DNA from: Archilochus colubris
Lineage: Eukaryota > Chordata > Aves > Apodiformes > Trochilidae
Direction of reading: 5' to 3'
Length of the DNA: 64,000 nucleotides
Assembly (NCBI GenBank): GCA_023079485.1
Contig: CM041090.1
Span: 248,001 to 312,000, forward strand
This document shows, piece after piece, positions 37,880 to 50,161 of the stretch (position 1 is the stretch's first letter; every line of letters starts with the position of its first letter). The translations under genes and the position numbers were made by a program. The notes below the pieces were generated by a model. The model was not told the DNA's origin and made no database searches. It saw nothing but the letters and a program-made list of their open reading frames with translations.

Positions 37880-38105
37880 TTTTATGTCTCAGAAGGCTGA
37901 CTGTCATCCCTAGACTAAACAAATGGAATTCCTTCAGCCTTTTCTCATAGATCAGGTTTCCTAGACCTCTGCCTATTCCCTTTGCTCTCTCCTGCACTCT
38001 TGCCAGTCCACCTCTCCCTGAAAGTGCAGTGCCCAGGGCTGGATGCAGGGCTGATTGCCCAACAGTCCTTAGTGCCTATTTCTTATGTGAGGCCCCTGTC
38101 ACCAC
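37880..38105 (-). mobile_element. CR1-like LINE fragment, minus strand
   Basis: The minus strand reads GNLIYEKRLKEFHLFSLGM, resembling the CR1 stretch GLEHLSYEERLRELGLFSLE. A section like CCCTGCATCCAGCCCTGGGC lies on its 5' side. The match is weak and limited, so the edges are approximate. It may belong to a diverged CR1 subfamily or a related LINE. Confidence 0.55.
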
Positions 38106-40392
38106 ATCCCAGAGCTCAATTTAACAGCTTTGCGCTTTTTTTTGTTGTTTGTGATGTCATTAAGCTGCAGATTTTTTTGTGATCTACCTAAGTTCCTGAT
38201 TGTGTTTTTCCAAGTCTTGCTGTGTTGCCAGTCATTTTGCTCTCCATGCACTGGGATTCTTCTCGCTGGTTGTTACGGTTTTGCACTTGTAAATTTTGAT
38301 TTCGCTGATTTAAAGACATTTATTCAGATAACTTTGAATTCTTATTTGAATTTCAGTCTAAATAGGATGTGATGTTCCACTTGACAGATTAGTCTGTCAG
38401 TTTGATACAAGTCTCATGATTGCTTTCAATCCTGAAGAACTGTTTCACAGAGAACTTTTGATACCCCTCTTCTTGGAGTATGTTTTTGTCAACCAACAAT
38501 GTTGGGAAGCTGTCTCATCGTAATTGTATGTAGTCTACTTTAAAAAAAAAGTGGTCTCTTTTTGCCATTTTTCAGATAGGCTACAGGTCTAGTAGGGCTA
38601 GAACTGTGTGACTGGTCAAGAAATAGGCTGGTAGAAAGAATCCAAGCCCTGCCTGAAGGACAGTTGAGTTACAATTGTAGGGACGAGTAGATTTCAATTG
38701 AAAGGTTTCAAAATGCACAGATGCAGAGCTTTATTCCCGTGTGTTTTGGAAACTGTGTGGATCAGGCTCCTTTCCTCTCTGGGCAGCACCCTCTGCCCAG
38801 GTTCTACAAAATGATAGCAAATTGTACCTTAAAAAGTCCCTCAGCAAGTTCACCCCAACTGTTGGAACAGTGCTTCTTCCAGCTATTCCTCCTTATTTTA
38901 AGCTAGAGGGTTTATACTGGATAAGCTTTTCATCATGGAACACTGGTAGGAGTGCAGTGCATCTTCATTCTTTCAATGGAAGGAAAATTGCAGGGGAAGG
39001 ATGTGTTCCTGGATGGCTGAAGTTTGAGCCACTTGGAACAATGTGTTTTTTAAAACTATAAGCTACCTGTTAAACCTTTCCATTGTACTTGTTCAGCACT
39101 GGAAGGTCTAGTAACCTCTGCTTCCTCTGTAGCCCATCCCTTGAGACATGAAATTGAGCAAATACCAAGGTAAAAGAAGGACTGCTCAACTGGTACAGTG
39201 TAGGAGCACCTGCAAGGTTTGTTTTTCTCTTTATATTAGCCAGAATACCCTGGAAGGACAGTGGTCCCAGGCAGACCAGGGTGGAGTGGGTAGCAGTGCT
39301 GGTGACTAATGGAGGTGCAGAGAGATTTATGCTATTCCCTTGAGCTGTATTTGCTCAGCTGTTATTGTGCTCCCAGTAAACACAGAAGGGGTTGTTTCTC
39401 TCCCTCCACTCACAGCCCCGCACGGGGGACAGGAAGCTAATGCCTATTCACTGCATTGCTTTGCTAATACTGCCAGCCCTTGTGCATAACTGAAGGCTTT
39501 TCAAATTCTCCTTCCCCTCTGAGGCAGAAGGGATGCAGATTTGGGCTGCTGATGTAACCTGGACTGAACTTTCTCTGTGGAATCAGGTTGTACTTTCTGC
39601 CTGCAGCGTTTATTATCTCCGTACTGGGATTAGGCACATGGTCTCCTGGAGCAGACCTGGAGACAGTCAAACACTTTCACTGAGTGGAAAACTGAGGCAC
39701 AAAGACACTTGGTCATCACTTTTAAGTTGGCACAGGATGTCAATAGGAACTTGGCACTAGAGAGCCATACTACTGCCATTTGTTCTGCACAAGTCCCTTA
39801 TGAAGGGGAAGGCTGGGAGGTGAACACAAAAATTGGGAGAGGCATGTGTTTGAGTTTTTTGAAGTGGTATTTTGAAATCAGGTCCCTGTTCCAGCACTAT
39901 CAATGAGGATTGGTTAAGAATCCTTCAGTAAAAGACCTTTTCCTTCCCTGTTAATGAATGCTTGTTCTTTAAAACTGAAGCTTTTTGTGGGAACATCATG
40001 GGAAAAGTTTGCCCGGCTCAGATAGAATTTCTGATTAAAAGAAAGGAGAGAGGAAAAGAGAAGGACGTTTGCCCTGCCTGACATAGTCTGTAGCTCTGGG
40101 GCTAGGCTCTTCACATGGGTTCATTGGGGCACAGAGAGAGGTTAAACCCTCTCTTTTGCCTGGCTTGGTAGAAGGACTTCTGTCTCTCAAGAATGCAGGG
40201 ATCCCCCCAGTGTGGTTGGTTTTGATGTCACAATCTCTCTCTTCTTTTGATAAGAAAAAAAAAATGGGTGCAAAAGAGTAATATAATCTGCTGTGGTTGA
40301 ATGCCAGGTCTTCCTTATGTTTCACCCTAATCATCAACAGCATCCTCACAGCCTATAGGTGATTGGTGCTTGGTCCTTCGGCTCTGATAGCA

Positions 40393-40856
40393 AGAGGGTG
40401 TTTCTTTTCACTTTTTTCACTCTTATTTCTTAGCAGAGCTGGATTTTAAGCAAACAACCCATCCAGCTTTAGAGACTGATCACTCCATTTGCATTCAGTT
40501 CTGTAATGGGGACCCCATACCTGATTCCTCTTCTAGAGATTTACCATTCCTTAGACTGTCAGTGCTGCAGGCAGTGTGCTTCTTGGCTACAGATGCCAGG
40601 GTAGGAGAGGCAGAAGTCTGTGTTCTTGCACACCTACACGTATCCTCTTCACAAGTTGTGTTGTGGCTGTGGCAAGAAGAAAGAAGGAAGGGAAGTGTTG
40701 CTTGCACATAGCAAATGGCAAGCTGCTAATTCCTGCAGACGGTGAGATGCTGAGGCCCCAGGGAGATGACTTCTAGCAAATAGTTTTTCAGCCTTCTCAT
40801 TACTACAACAAAAAGTCCCTTTAAGTGAGTGGTCTACTCTGGCTGCCATAGCAGCT
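40393..40856. repeat. Duplicated block, copy 1 (464 bp)
   Basis: This block is nearly identical to 48326-48790. By eye I count five substitutions and one single-base indel, about 99% identity, in direct orientation 7.9 kb apart. The match runs from AGAGGGTGTTTC to CATAGCAGCT and ends sharply on both sides. Open frames in it occur in both copies but look like no protein and are disrupted differently at their ends. I do not recognise it as CR1. No terminal repeats or target duplications are evident, so it is either a recent local duplication or two copies of an unrecognised dispersed repeat. Confidence 0.95.
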
Positions 40857-43800
40857 GCTGGGGGGAGGCTGCCTGATCCCTAGGGCAGTGCATTGGATGC
40901 ATCTAGCCCTGCAAGCTGAGCATGAGTCCTGGTGAGCACAAGCCTTTGGTTGGATGTTGCTCTTTTCAGCTCTTTCCCTCTCTTTCAGCTTTGTAAGGTA
41001 AACGAACACCCCATCTTTTTAATAACCATCTAGTTTATTAGACAGTCAGGTGAGTCCCTTACCTCATCCGTCATTTTTATTTATTGTACTAGATGTATGT
41101 TTCAAGGTGTGTACTTAAGGGACCAGGAATGGGAGACCTTTTTATGATTCTGACTTACGTGTTTCTCAGAAGATCATTACTAGGGGAAAATTATTGCATA
41201 AATAATGTACTCCTGCCGATGTCCAAGCCCTGTTTTCCTGCAATAGCTCATGGCTTCATAGACACTGCTATTAAAACTGTTGTAAGGAGTGTTAAAAGCA
41301 GTAAAGAACAAACAGCATTTTAGAGCTGAGCACTTAGGGTAAAATGGGTATTTGCCAGTGATTTTCTCCGTTGTGTCAGCATGCATCCCCTATCATTTTT
41401 GATGTAACTAAATCTGTTGGGGTCTAGATGTGCAGTCTTTAGAATGCTTTGCTCCCCAGCAACAGCAAGCTGGCAAACGTTACTCAGCTTCTTTGCTGAT
41501 GGTTGTCATAAGTCAAAGCAGAGATGACAGAAAACAGGGGAATGTGACTGTCTTAAAAACAAAGGGGAGTGTAATATTACTGTCAGTCCTAGAAAAGCTG
41601 TCGGTGTCCCACTGACTTGCTGTCTTAATCCTTGTTCTTTCTCTAGATGTTTAATTATAGGCAAAGAAGGAAACCATTTTTTTCTTTAGCTTGCTGTGCC
41701 TGCAACCCCCATTAACTCACAGGGAATAGTGTTTTAAGTACCCTGCACATATATAAATATATGCTTCTCTCTAAGATGACAGCTTAATTTCATAGCTGGT
41801 ATTAAACCTTCTAGCTTGGCCCTAGGCTTTCACTATCCTCCATAAACCTGGCCTTGGCAACAACTGCAAAGTTTCCAGTAAGCAGTCTGACTGGAACAGA
41901 CTGACTTCAGTGTACTGGAGCTGGGACAACATTCATTTGATGGTCCCTTTATTACCCATGAGACCATCTTTCAGGGTGACACTGCATGCTGAGCATGCCA
42001 AGTCCCATACTAAGGAAGCTGAAGGTATGGATCTCCCAGCTGATTTTGCTAGCTGTTGAAATGCACCCCAACTGTTAGTACTCATGTTTATTTTTTAAGG
42101 GAATTAAGTGCTGTTAGAGTGGTAGTCTGGAGGAAAGAGCCTCTCTGGGGGCTAGTGTTAGTTAATACTGTCTTCTCTATAGCAGGCATGTGTCACTGAA
42201 GGAACTTTCCACAAGGCTGTTGTCAGAGCTTCCACTAAGTGTCAATGTGTTTGCTGTTCTAATCCCCCCTTGCTCAGGGAAAGTATGGTGGATCTGGAAA
42301 GATCAGAGAAAGAGTAGGGTCAGCTGTGACTCTTCAGCATGTAAAAGAGATAAAGTAGGAATCTGTAAAATAGCGAGAGGCAGGAAGCAATGCTGCTAAT
42401 GATTTGCTGTTTCATCCTCCAGAAGAAGTAGGGTCAGCAAACAATCCTAGTCAGAGCTAGGTTCAAATCAAACCAAAGGATGTGTTCTACATGTAACATG
42501 TAGTCAAGCCACAGAACCAGCTGCAGGATGTCCTAGTTAATAAAAGTTTGAGGGCAGACATGGCAAACTGTTGGAAGGAAAAAACCATTCCTACTCACTA
42601 AATAAAAGCTCCGTGGCTGTCTCTGCAGGTTTCTGACATACTGCTTGCTGAGACATGAAAGACATGGGGGAAAGAAGTGTATGCTCATCTTGTTTCTCTG
42701 TTTTCCTCTAAGCTTTTGCTTTTAGCAACTACTGGAGGAGAAACAGGCAAGCTGGAGTTTTGGTTTGGCCCAGTATGTCTGTTTTATGTTCTTCAGGATG
42801 TTGTGGAATAGATGAGTCTTTCATTGTGGCTACTTCTGTATGTATGCTAGAAATGAGAAAAATCTTATTTCCCTGCTTTTCAGTTTGTGCTGCTGTACTT
42901 GCTGATGGTGGCTGCTGGTAATGGCGTATTTTGTGTGATTCCATCTATTTGACATCAACTGAACAAAAACCTGTAAGGTTTTTTTCACTCAGCCTTTCAA
43001 CACCCTTCACACACGAGTAACTACCAATTAGTGCTGTGTTCTGATAGTAAATGCTGTGACTATTCAGTTCTCACAAATTTCTCTTAATGTGTGTAGAGAC
43101 TTTTCTGCCATTTTTTATGGCACAGTACAAACATTGTGTGTATGTACATTTGTTCTGTGTATCCTGCATACCTAACTGCTGCAAATACATGTAAAATCAG
43201 ATACTAACTGATTAAAAGACATTTGTTCTTTCCTTCTTCCTGCAGTTGAGGTGGCACATTTTTTGTTCTGACGCAGAAAAAAATCCCAAAACGCAACAAA
43301 ACCCCGCTAATTTCTTCAGAGTAATTTTTAGTGCTATTTTTGCAAGACTCAAAGGACGTGGGTGATCTTGCTCTGACTTTTTGTGCTCAGGAAGCTTTGG
43401 GGATTTAGATAGAGGAATTCCTGGAATGTAGTTCTCTTCAGCGTATTTTTTTTTTCCTTTTGCTTATTATATAAAACAATGACAGCCAATTATACCCCTG
43501 ATTTTGCTTCCCCATGCTGTGCATGAATGATCTTCCTCACCTGAGGACCAAGGTGTGAAGTGCTGTCAGCACACCGCAGGTGAGCAGGGGCCTCTCATGA
43601 TGTAAGTGACTTGTTAAGCAGCCCTTAGGCCTCTCAATGACTTCTCTGTCTACATACAGCTTGGGAACAGTCACACAGCCTTTTTTCAGATGTGAAATCT
43701 GTCAGCAAAGTGAAGTCAGATTAAATATCAGCTGAGGTTTGAGCTCCCTTTTGGTTTCTGTTGACTTTATTCCCCTCCTCTTCTTTCCTGGTCAAGTTTC

Positions 43801-45518
43801 CCTCTGCTTGAGTTAGACTTGTTGACACAAGTTTTTATTCTGTGTTTCAGTTGTGTGGATTTGTGTGTGGTGAAGTTCTGGTGCCCTTCTCATTCCCAGC
43901 CTCAATAGTGATCTGAGATGCTGAGGAGGGAGAGACCATTCTGTTTCTCTCAGACTCCTTAGATTCTGCAGTTTAATTGGAAACCAGTGAAAGTGCTTCT
44001 GGTACCCAAATCATGCTGGAATTTCTTGCATTGTACCCGCTGTTACCAAGCTGAGGAATTCTCGTTGTGAACCACTTTTGTTCCCCAAATAAAAACCAAA
44101 AATTAGTCACTGAACCAGAATTTATCATCAAAACCTAAGATGTAACTGATGGCATATAGGCAGGCAAAATACATGGAAAGAGTGAGTGCTCAGTTGTGTG
44201 CTGAGCCTGTCCTGGGGGCAGGATGCTGAGGTCATCCCAAGTCAGCTGGCTGAGTTGTGCAGATATCTGCAGGTTTGGGATGAACCTGTGGTGTCATTGT
44301 CTGTCAGTGTTGAAGCATTTTAAGTATTAAAAGCTTAAAGGGATTCTTGGCTGTGGCAAGGAATTTCGTAAGTGACTTATTTATAAAAAGAAAAGAAAAA
44401 GCTGCAATGGAAAAGAAAGCTAGGGAAGGAGAGAAAGCTGTTCCTGCTTCTGGTTTTTGTCACTCTCCTAAGGATAAAAGTTAGGAATTATATTGGTTTT
44501 TTTCTTGAGACTTAGAATTTAAAGCCTGTGATCAGCTGCCTTGACTGCTTTCTGTCTTACACGTGTGCTTTTTTTTCTCCACTATACCTTCAGTGATTTC
44601 CAAAGTTGAAGTAATTTTCCTAATTCTCAAAGGGCCAGAGTGTTTGAAGACCTGCAAGAACTTCTGGCTGTTGAGCCGAACAGGTCCTGGTGTCCTGTGA
44701 ATCCCTTCCTGTTTAATGGCTGGTCCATACAAGAGGCAGCATCCTGGCACCTCTCCATGCATCTCTCACTCCTCTGCAGGCAGTGGTCAAAGAGGCAGCA
44801 TTAGGGTCAAAAGTGCCAGGTGGCAGCAGAAGCCACTCAGGCTTCTTTGTTCTTGGGTGCATGCCATCTGAGTACTTTATTTTTCATATGAGGATGTATT
44901 TAGAAATAACTTTTCCTTAAAGGGGCAGGGTTGAATGCCCTCTGTTTTGCAGGTGAGGATAATAGTGGAGTGTCCTGGAAAGGTGATGGACAGTTTGAGT
45001 AGAATGGGATAAACCATTCTGTTCCCTCCTGAGGTTTGTGCAGGTGCTCCATGTGCTGGATAAAGTGGAGATAAAACATAGCCTTCTGCTCCTCTTGGGG
45101 TCATGTTGGAGGGCTGCTATGGAGAGGGAAGTGTGCATTGCAGTCTGAAGAAGAAACAGAGTAGGGCATGGCAGGGCTTTTGCCTCCTTCATTTAATTTG
45201 AAAATACAATCCCAATTTGGGATCTCAGTATGCAAAAACATGATCTAGGAAATGCTTACACCATGGCCACTGTAATAGTGAATTATTGTTATCTGATAGC
45301 TCTGTTCCAAACCACAGGTGAAGGGGAACAGTTTTTCCTGCTGTTCCTAGATTGCTGGCACTTGGCAGTCAATGTCTATAATCTTGTTGGGTCATAGCTA
45401 ACTACAGGAGGAAGTGCTCCACCAGATGTGAAGGATACCCATATCCTGCTGAGCTGAGGTAGGTTGATCTTGATTTTGACTCTTCTCCATCCCCTCCAAC
45501 CTCCCTTCTCTCTTCCAG

Positions 45519-45711
45519 AGAAAATTCACTCCTGCGACCAGGAAAGGCAGAGTGCCCTGGAGGAGGCCAGGCAGAACCCCCGTGAGGGTATCGTCATCCC
45601 TGAATGTGCTCCTGGAGGGCTCTACAAACCAGTGCAATGCCACCAGTCAACTGGGTACTGCTGGTGTGTTCTGGTGGACACGGGACGCCCCCTGCCTGGT
45701 ACTTCCACTCG
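45519..45711 (+). CDS. SMOC1: SMOC1 exon: thyroglobulin type-1 domain 2, main part
   Basis: This 193-bp exon runs from acceptor CTCTTCCAG (entering in phase 1) to donor GTAAGAGC (leaving in phase 2). It encodes EKIHSCDQERQSALEEARQN, PREGIVIPECAPGGLYKPVQ and CHQSTGYCWCVLVDTGRPLP, then GTSTR. Five of the six cysteines of a type-1 thyroglobulin module are here (SCD, PEC, VQC, CWC), with the CWCV core from 45659. Differences from human, as I recall it, are few (KIHS for KVYS, EEARQ for EEAQQ). The open frame from 45464 that reads into it is intron read-through and not a start. Thyroglobulin modules are disulfide-rich and often interact with proteases; the role in SMOC1 is not settled. Confidence 0.97.
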
Positions 45712-46514
45712 GTAAGAGCTGTAGGCCTGCCTGGAGAAGATGATGTATAAAAAAATACTGTTACTGTATCAGATAAGTCCCTACTTCTAGAGCAGATAGT
45801 TCTGTACTATTTTTCTTAAATTCAGCACTGCTGCATGTGGTGTCCTCTGCTCAATGTTACTGTGCTGCTCCTTCTCTATAGGAGCTGGTGCAAAGTGACT
45901 ACTGCCCTTTTCTCTTTGCACAGGAGTACAGATCAGAGGTGTAAGAAGCAGAAAGACAATTGGCTTTGTTGCATTGTTCTTTGCTTTATACTTCTGTGCT
46001 GCAGCCACTTGGATCCTAACCTGTACAGAGTTATAAGGCTGCTTGGTTGTGCATTGATGGATTTTAAGCCAGTAGTAGATTTTTTTCTTCAAGTTATTTT
46101 GTCTCTTAAAGTGACCTGAGGAATCTTTTCTCGCTTGGGCCTTGGGAACAAATTGTGGGTCTAGCAAGTCATAAAAAAAGGCCAGTAGGAGTTGGGACTT
46201 AAACTCTGCCAGATGTAGTGATTCTGCAGAGTGCAGACATCTTTGGAAAAAAATCTCAGCTCATGCTGAGAAGACAGTCCTGTGCTGTTTGTGCTTTTGG
46301 GTTGGTAAGTGGGTTCTGGTCCTGCTCTGGGTATGCTCTTCCATCTGTCTCCTTCTGCTGTTGCTGGCTGTCCATAAGCAAAGGTTGAAAAAATGTCTTC
46401 TGCAGTTTCGTTGGTTTCCCCTGTAATAAGCAGATGAGAGACAACCCCTAGCAACTATCTGATGACACTAAAGCTGTATGACATAGTTTAGCAACTTCTG
46501 TTCTCCTTTTTCAG
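45712..46514 (+). other. SMOC1: SMOC1 intron (803 bp, phase 2)
   Basis: The donor is GTAAGAGC at 45712. The acceptor TCTCCTTTTTCAG ends at 46514. It is the shortest intron in the window and has no recognised repeat. It splits thyroglobulin domain 2 just before its last cysteine. Confidence 0.93.
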
Positions 46515-46597
46515 CTATGAGACCCCAGTGTGTGAAAGTGATGCCAGATTGAAGAGCACAGAGATTGATGATCCATTCAAGGACAGAGAACTTCCAG
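46515..46597 (+). CDS. SMOC1: SMOC1 exon: end of thyroglobulin domain 2 and hinge
   Basis: This 83-bp exon enters in phase 2 (CG+C gives the R of TSTR) and leaves in phase 1 before GTCAGAG. It encodes YETPVCESDARLKSTEIDDP followed by FKDRELP. The PVC cysteine is the sixth of thyroglobulin domain 2. The remainder is the acidic hinge to the EC domain. Compared with human, as I recall it, YVMPSC is YETPVC and AKTTEAD is LKSTEID, so this is one of the less conserved exons here. Together with the previous exon it makes a 276-bp (92-codon) phase 1-1 unit. Confidence 0.95.
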
Positions 46598-49500
46598 GTC
46601 AGAGAAGAATAAGATCCTGCCTCTGCCTTCTTCCCTTGTTTCACCTTGAACTCTTGAAAGGCCAAGAATATTGTTAAGAAGATGGGGGCTTTCTCTCACC
46701 ATTCATGTTTTACCTTGGGTTTTATTCTGTGTTTTTTTGGATCACTTCCAGTTTCATCAGTGAACTGAAAAAGGCTGTTGGCGGGGCCAGTGTGTTACCT
46801 TTTTGCCCTTTGAAAACATGTCTGGGATCAGAATTTTCAGGAAAGAAACCTGGATGACTATAGAACCCCTGGGGAAAGAACAGGCTCCACACTGAAAGCT
46901 CTTCTTCAAAGCCTGGCCAAGACCAGATCCTCTCTATTCAGCTGAGCTTTTCAGCAGCTTGGACCCCCTGAGCAACAAAAGAGGACACAGCTGGCAATTG
47001 TCTGTGGATCAGTTGTCAGGCAGGACAGCCTTCTTAGTGACCTAAGATCCCTTAACTAATGCTGGCTCCTCACTTAGTGGGACTTTATCTCTCATTTTTC
47101 TAGAAAAAACTTCCTCATTGCTGCTTGTTTTGTAGTCTGCTTTTCCCTCTTAACAGAGTGGCAAATCATAATTTACTGTTTGCCTACCTTATTTGTGCTG
47201 TATGTGCTGGGTATAGGTGTGTCTGCAGCTCTTAAAAATGCTGTCTTACCTGCCTGCACTCTGGTTTTTTCTTTGTGCCACTTTCCTGAGGAGCAAGGTG
47301 AGGGGCCCTCACTGACAGGTCAGCCACTGCTTTCCAGGGTGTGGGCTGACTGATGGAAAACAGAAGCTACAGTGGGGCCCTCTTCACCATGGGGGAGTGG
47401 TGGAGACCAGGAACTCCACATAAAGAGCTGGTAACTCTGGATCCACTTCATTTTCTTCTGGCCCTTTCTAGGGATAGTATAAAGTGAGTTATCCATGGGC
47501 AGGTCAGCAGAGGAAATGATATTTGTTCCAGATTTGTCTTCTGTGTCTCCCAGTTCCAATCCTTACAGCTCCTGACCTCAGGCCCTATAGCTTTCTGCTT
47601 ACCAACTCTGCCCTCAGCAGGCCTCCCTCCTATGCAGTTCCTCCTTTTCACAAATCATGTGGAAATTTCCTATCTGCCTCTCTCATATTCAAATGAAACT
47701 GGCTAATTGGTTCAAGTAGAACTTTGGGAGGTAGGGAGAGGGAAACCAGTTAAATGATTGCATCAAGGCTCATTTCCTTAGGAAATCATACTAAAACAAT
47801 ACCTTTCCTTTCCATCCCCTTGTACTCTTACTTTACTGCCTCTACCTGCCCTCCCTCCTGCCATTCCATAGCTCCTTTGTGAAAATCCTTCACATTTGGG
47901 CTTTTTTTTTTTGAGACTCCCTTTCTGGTCTCTCATGAAGACAAAATACTTTTGTCCCTTCTCCCTCCCCTTCTGCACTGCAGATGGACAAGGGCATAGG
48001 AACTGCTTGATGCAGAAGAGGGTACATGATGCTCTGTACACCAGTGATCTGGTCCTGGCATCAGACTCCTGCAGAGTTCTCTCCTCAGCTCAATCCACTT
48101 TTCTGTGCCTTTCAGCTCTGTGCTTGGCCACACAGGCTGGTGTGATGACTCCTGTCACTGAAAATATCCTTACCTATGGGGAGACTAGGAGATGGAGGAT
48201 CTGAGCTTGGTTTGTCTGCTTGAGAGGTGCTGTGCTACATAGTCTCTTAAAGCAGACTTGAGGGGCTTTTTATTAGCTGCTCTTGTATGCAAACATTCAC
48301 TGGTTAACCAGAACTGCAGGTGGTGAGAGGGTGTTTCTTTTCACTTTTTTCACTCTTTATTTCTTAGCAGAACTGGATTTTAAGCAAACAACCCATCCAG
48401 CTTTAGAGACTGATCACTCCATTTGCATTCAGTTCTGTAATGGGGACCCCATACCTTATTCCTCTTCTAGAGATTTACCATTCCTTAGACTCTCAGTGCT
48501 GCAGGCAGTGTGCTTCTTGGCTACAGATGCCAGGGTAGGAGAGGCAGAAGTCTGTGTTCTTGCACACCTACACGTATCCTCTTCACAAGTTGTGTTGTGG
48601 CTGTGGCAAGAAGAAAGAAGGAAGGGAAGTGTTGCTTGCACATAGCAAATGGCAAGCTGCTAATTCCTGCAGACGGTGAGATGCTGAGGCCCCAGGGAGA
48701 TGACTTCTAGCAAATAGTTTTTCAGCCTTCTCATTATTACAACAAAAAGGCCCTTTAAGTGAGTGGTCTACTCTGGCTGCCATAGCAGCTTACCCATTAC
48801 AATGCTGACATTTTCTGGACCATGTGCCAAATGAGTGCTGAGGGGTGTGCGTGTGTGTAATGCACATAATAAGGAGACAGGCAAGGGACTGTTGGTTAAG
48901 CTGCTGCAAAGAACAGAGCCTGGAATACTGTAAAGGAGGGTGTTTTGTCTGATCAGCTGTCAAGGGGTTATAGTAAGATTCTGGTGCTCTGTTTGGGGTA
49001 CACATGCTTCTCTGCTTGTCCGAGAAAAGTACTATATAGCATTGACAGTGCTATATGCTGCTGGGGAAGGCTGTCCTCTGATGTCTGCTGCCTTAATTAG
49101 CTAAATAAATGGTAGTGCGTGGTGGTTTGGGCAAATAGGAGGTGATGGATTTTGGACAAGAGCTTTGGAGGTGGTGCGTTAAAGTTAAGTATGCTCTTGG
49201 TAGGCTAGACCAATTGTTACAGTATTAGTCTGGTAGCAAATGGCCCATGATTTTGCTCCTTTAAGAAGCAAGAAAAACTGCATAGATTGTCTAATAAAGG
49301 TAAAGGAGATGTAGAATTTAGTCTCAATTGTGTCATAACAGACTGTCACTGTTAAGGACAGGAGACTGTGAGTCTGTGGTTATGATGGTGGGGAACTAGA
49401 TGGCCTCAGCACTAAGTAATGGAAATGGTTACCAATTTTGCCTTCAGCCTGCTTTGTCCTGCTCAAGCCAGCAGTGACCAGGGGTGATTACCGTGTGTTG

Positions 49501-50055
49501 ACTTAGACTGACGTATTTCCCAGGCAGTGTGATCATGGAAAGAGCTGAATTATTGTGGTAGCTGCTGGCAGGCAATGGTCTCTGTGCCTGAAGAGAGGAG
49601 AATGCGAGCAGCAGTCCTCACTTTTGTCCGTGCTTTGGGAAGCTTCAAGCTGCCAGTTAGCACCTTGGAACAGCCATGTTTGCAGAGAAAGATGACCCTG
49701 GAGGTAGAGTTATTTTGTAAGCTTCTCTGCAAGTGTCATCATGGGAACTCCTGGCTGCCAGGCGCTTCCAGCACATCCCTGTCATTATTTTGGTAGTAAA
49801 GTGGGGGGAGGCCATGAAGCAAACCATGCAGTCTTCCTGTCAGATATTGTTGGTTAACTTGTGTGTGTCTGGACAAAAGCTGCAGGACAAATTGCCACGC
49901 AGAGAAACCCACTGAGGGATTCTTCTGCCTTCTTGTCCATAATGACTCTAATGATGTCTGCCATGTTACGAACAAAGGAGCTGATCCTTGCTGAACCAAT
50001 GTAGGAGACCAATCCTGTGTGTTCTTGCATTAACCTTTCTCTTTTCTTTCTGCAG
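46598..50055 (+). other. SMOC1: SMOC1 intron (3458 bp, phase 1)
   Basis: The donor is GTCAGAG at 46598. The acceptor TCTTTTCTTTCTGCAG ends at 50055. The intron contains duplicated block copy 2 (48326-48790). Elsewhere I see no gene or recognised repeat. A T-run lies at about 47901-47911. Confidence 0.9.
48326..48790. repeat. Duplicated block, copy 2 (465 bp)
   Basis: This is the partner of 40393-40856. The differences I can see, given as copy 1 then copy 2, are: CTCTTATTTC/CTCTTTATTTC (one inserted T), GAGCTGG/GAACTGG, CCTGATT/CCTTATT, ACTGTCAG/ACTCTCAG, ATTACTAC/ATTATTAC and AAAGTCCC/AAAGGCCC. The flanks are unrelated immediately outside. The high identity implies either recent origin or gene conversion between the copies. 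Confidence 0.95.
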
Positions 50056-50161
50056 GCTGCCCAGAAGGGAAGAAAGTTGAATTTATTACCAGCTTACTTG
50101 ATGCTCTGACTACGGACATGGTACAAGCTATTAACTCAGCAGCACCTACTGGGGGTGGGAG
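50056..50161 (+). CDS. SMOC1: SMOC1 exon: start of the EC domain
   Basis: This 106-bp exon has acceptor TTTCTGCAG (phase 1 in) and donor GTGAGTCC (phase 2 out). It encodes GCPEGKKVEFITSLLDALTT, then DMVQAINSAAPTGGGR with the R completed by the next exon. This is the amphipathic first helix of the EC (SPARC-like extracellular calcium-binding) domain and the glycine-rich loop after it. The human protein, as I recall it, has KKMEF for KKVEF and is otherwise the same. The EC domain of SMOC proteins binds calcium and heparan sulfate and is important for matrix association. Confidence 0.96.

Larger units (their letters stand above)
27338..45518 (+). other. SMOC1: SMOC1 intron (18.2 kb, phase 1)
   Basis: The donor is GTAATG at 27338. 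The acceptor CTTCTCTCTTCCAG ends at 45518. The intron contains the nested CR1 pair (28006-30011), CR1-like pieces at 33570-33976 (+), 35517-35830 (-) and 37880-38105 (-), a small tandem 18-mer (36818-36853), a C-run (34578-34592) and duplicated block copy 1 (40393-40856). Between these, notably 30012-33560, 38110-40390 and 40860-45500, I see no gene or recognised repeat. Confidence 0.88.

Noticed and set aside
40495..40776. Near-identical open frames in both copies of the duplicated block, on both strands
   Set aside because: Shared frames follow from the recent duplication. The peptides match no family I know, and the block ends cut the frames.
45464..45518. Upstream ATG in frame with the thyroglobulin domain 2 exon, suggesting an alternative start
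   Set aside because: These bases are the pyrimidine tract and acceptor of the intron, so the hydrophobic peptide is a read-through artefact. A secreted isoform from here would need transcript evidence.
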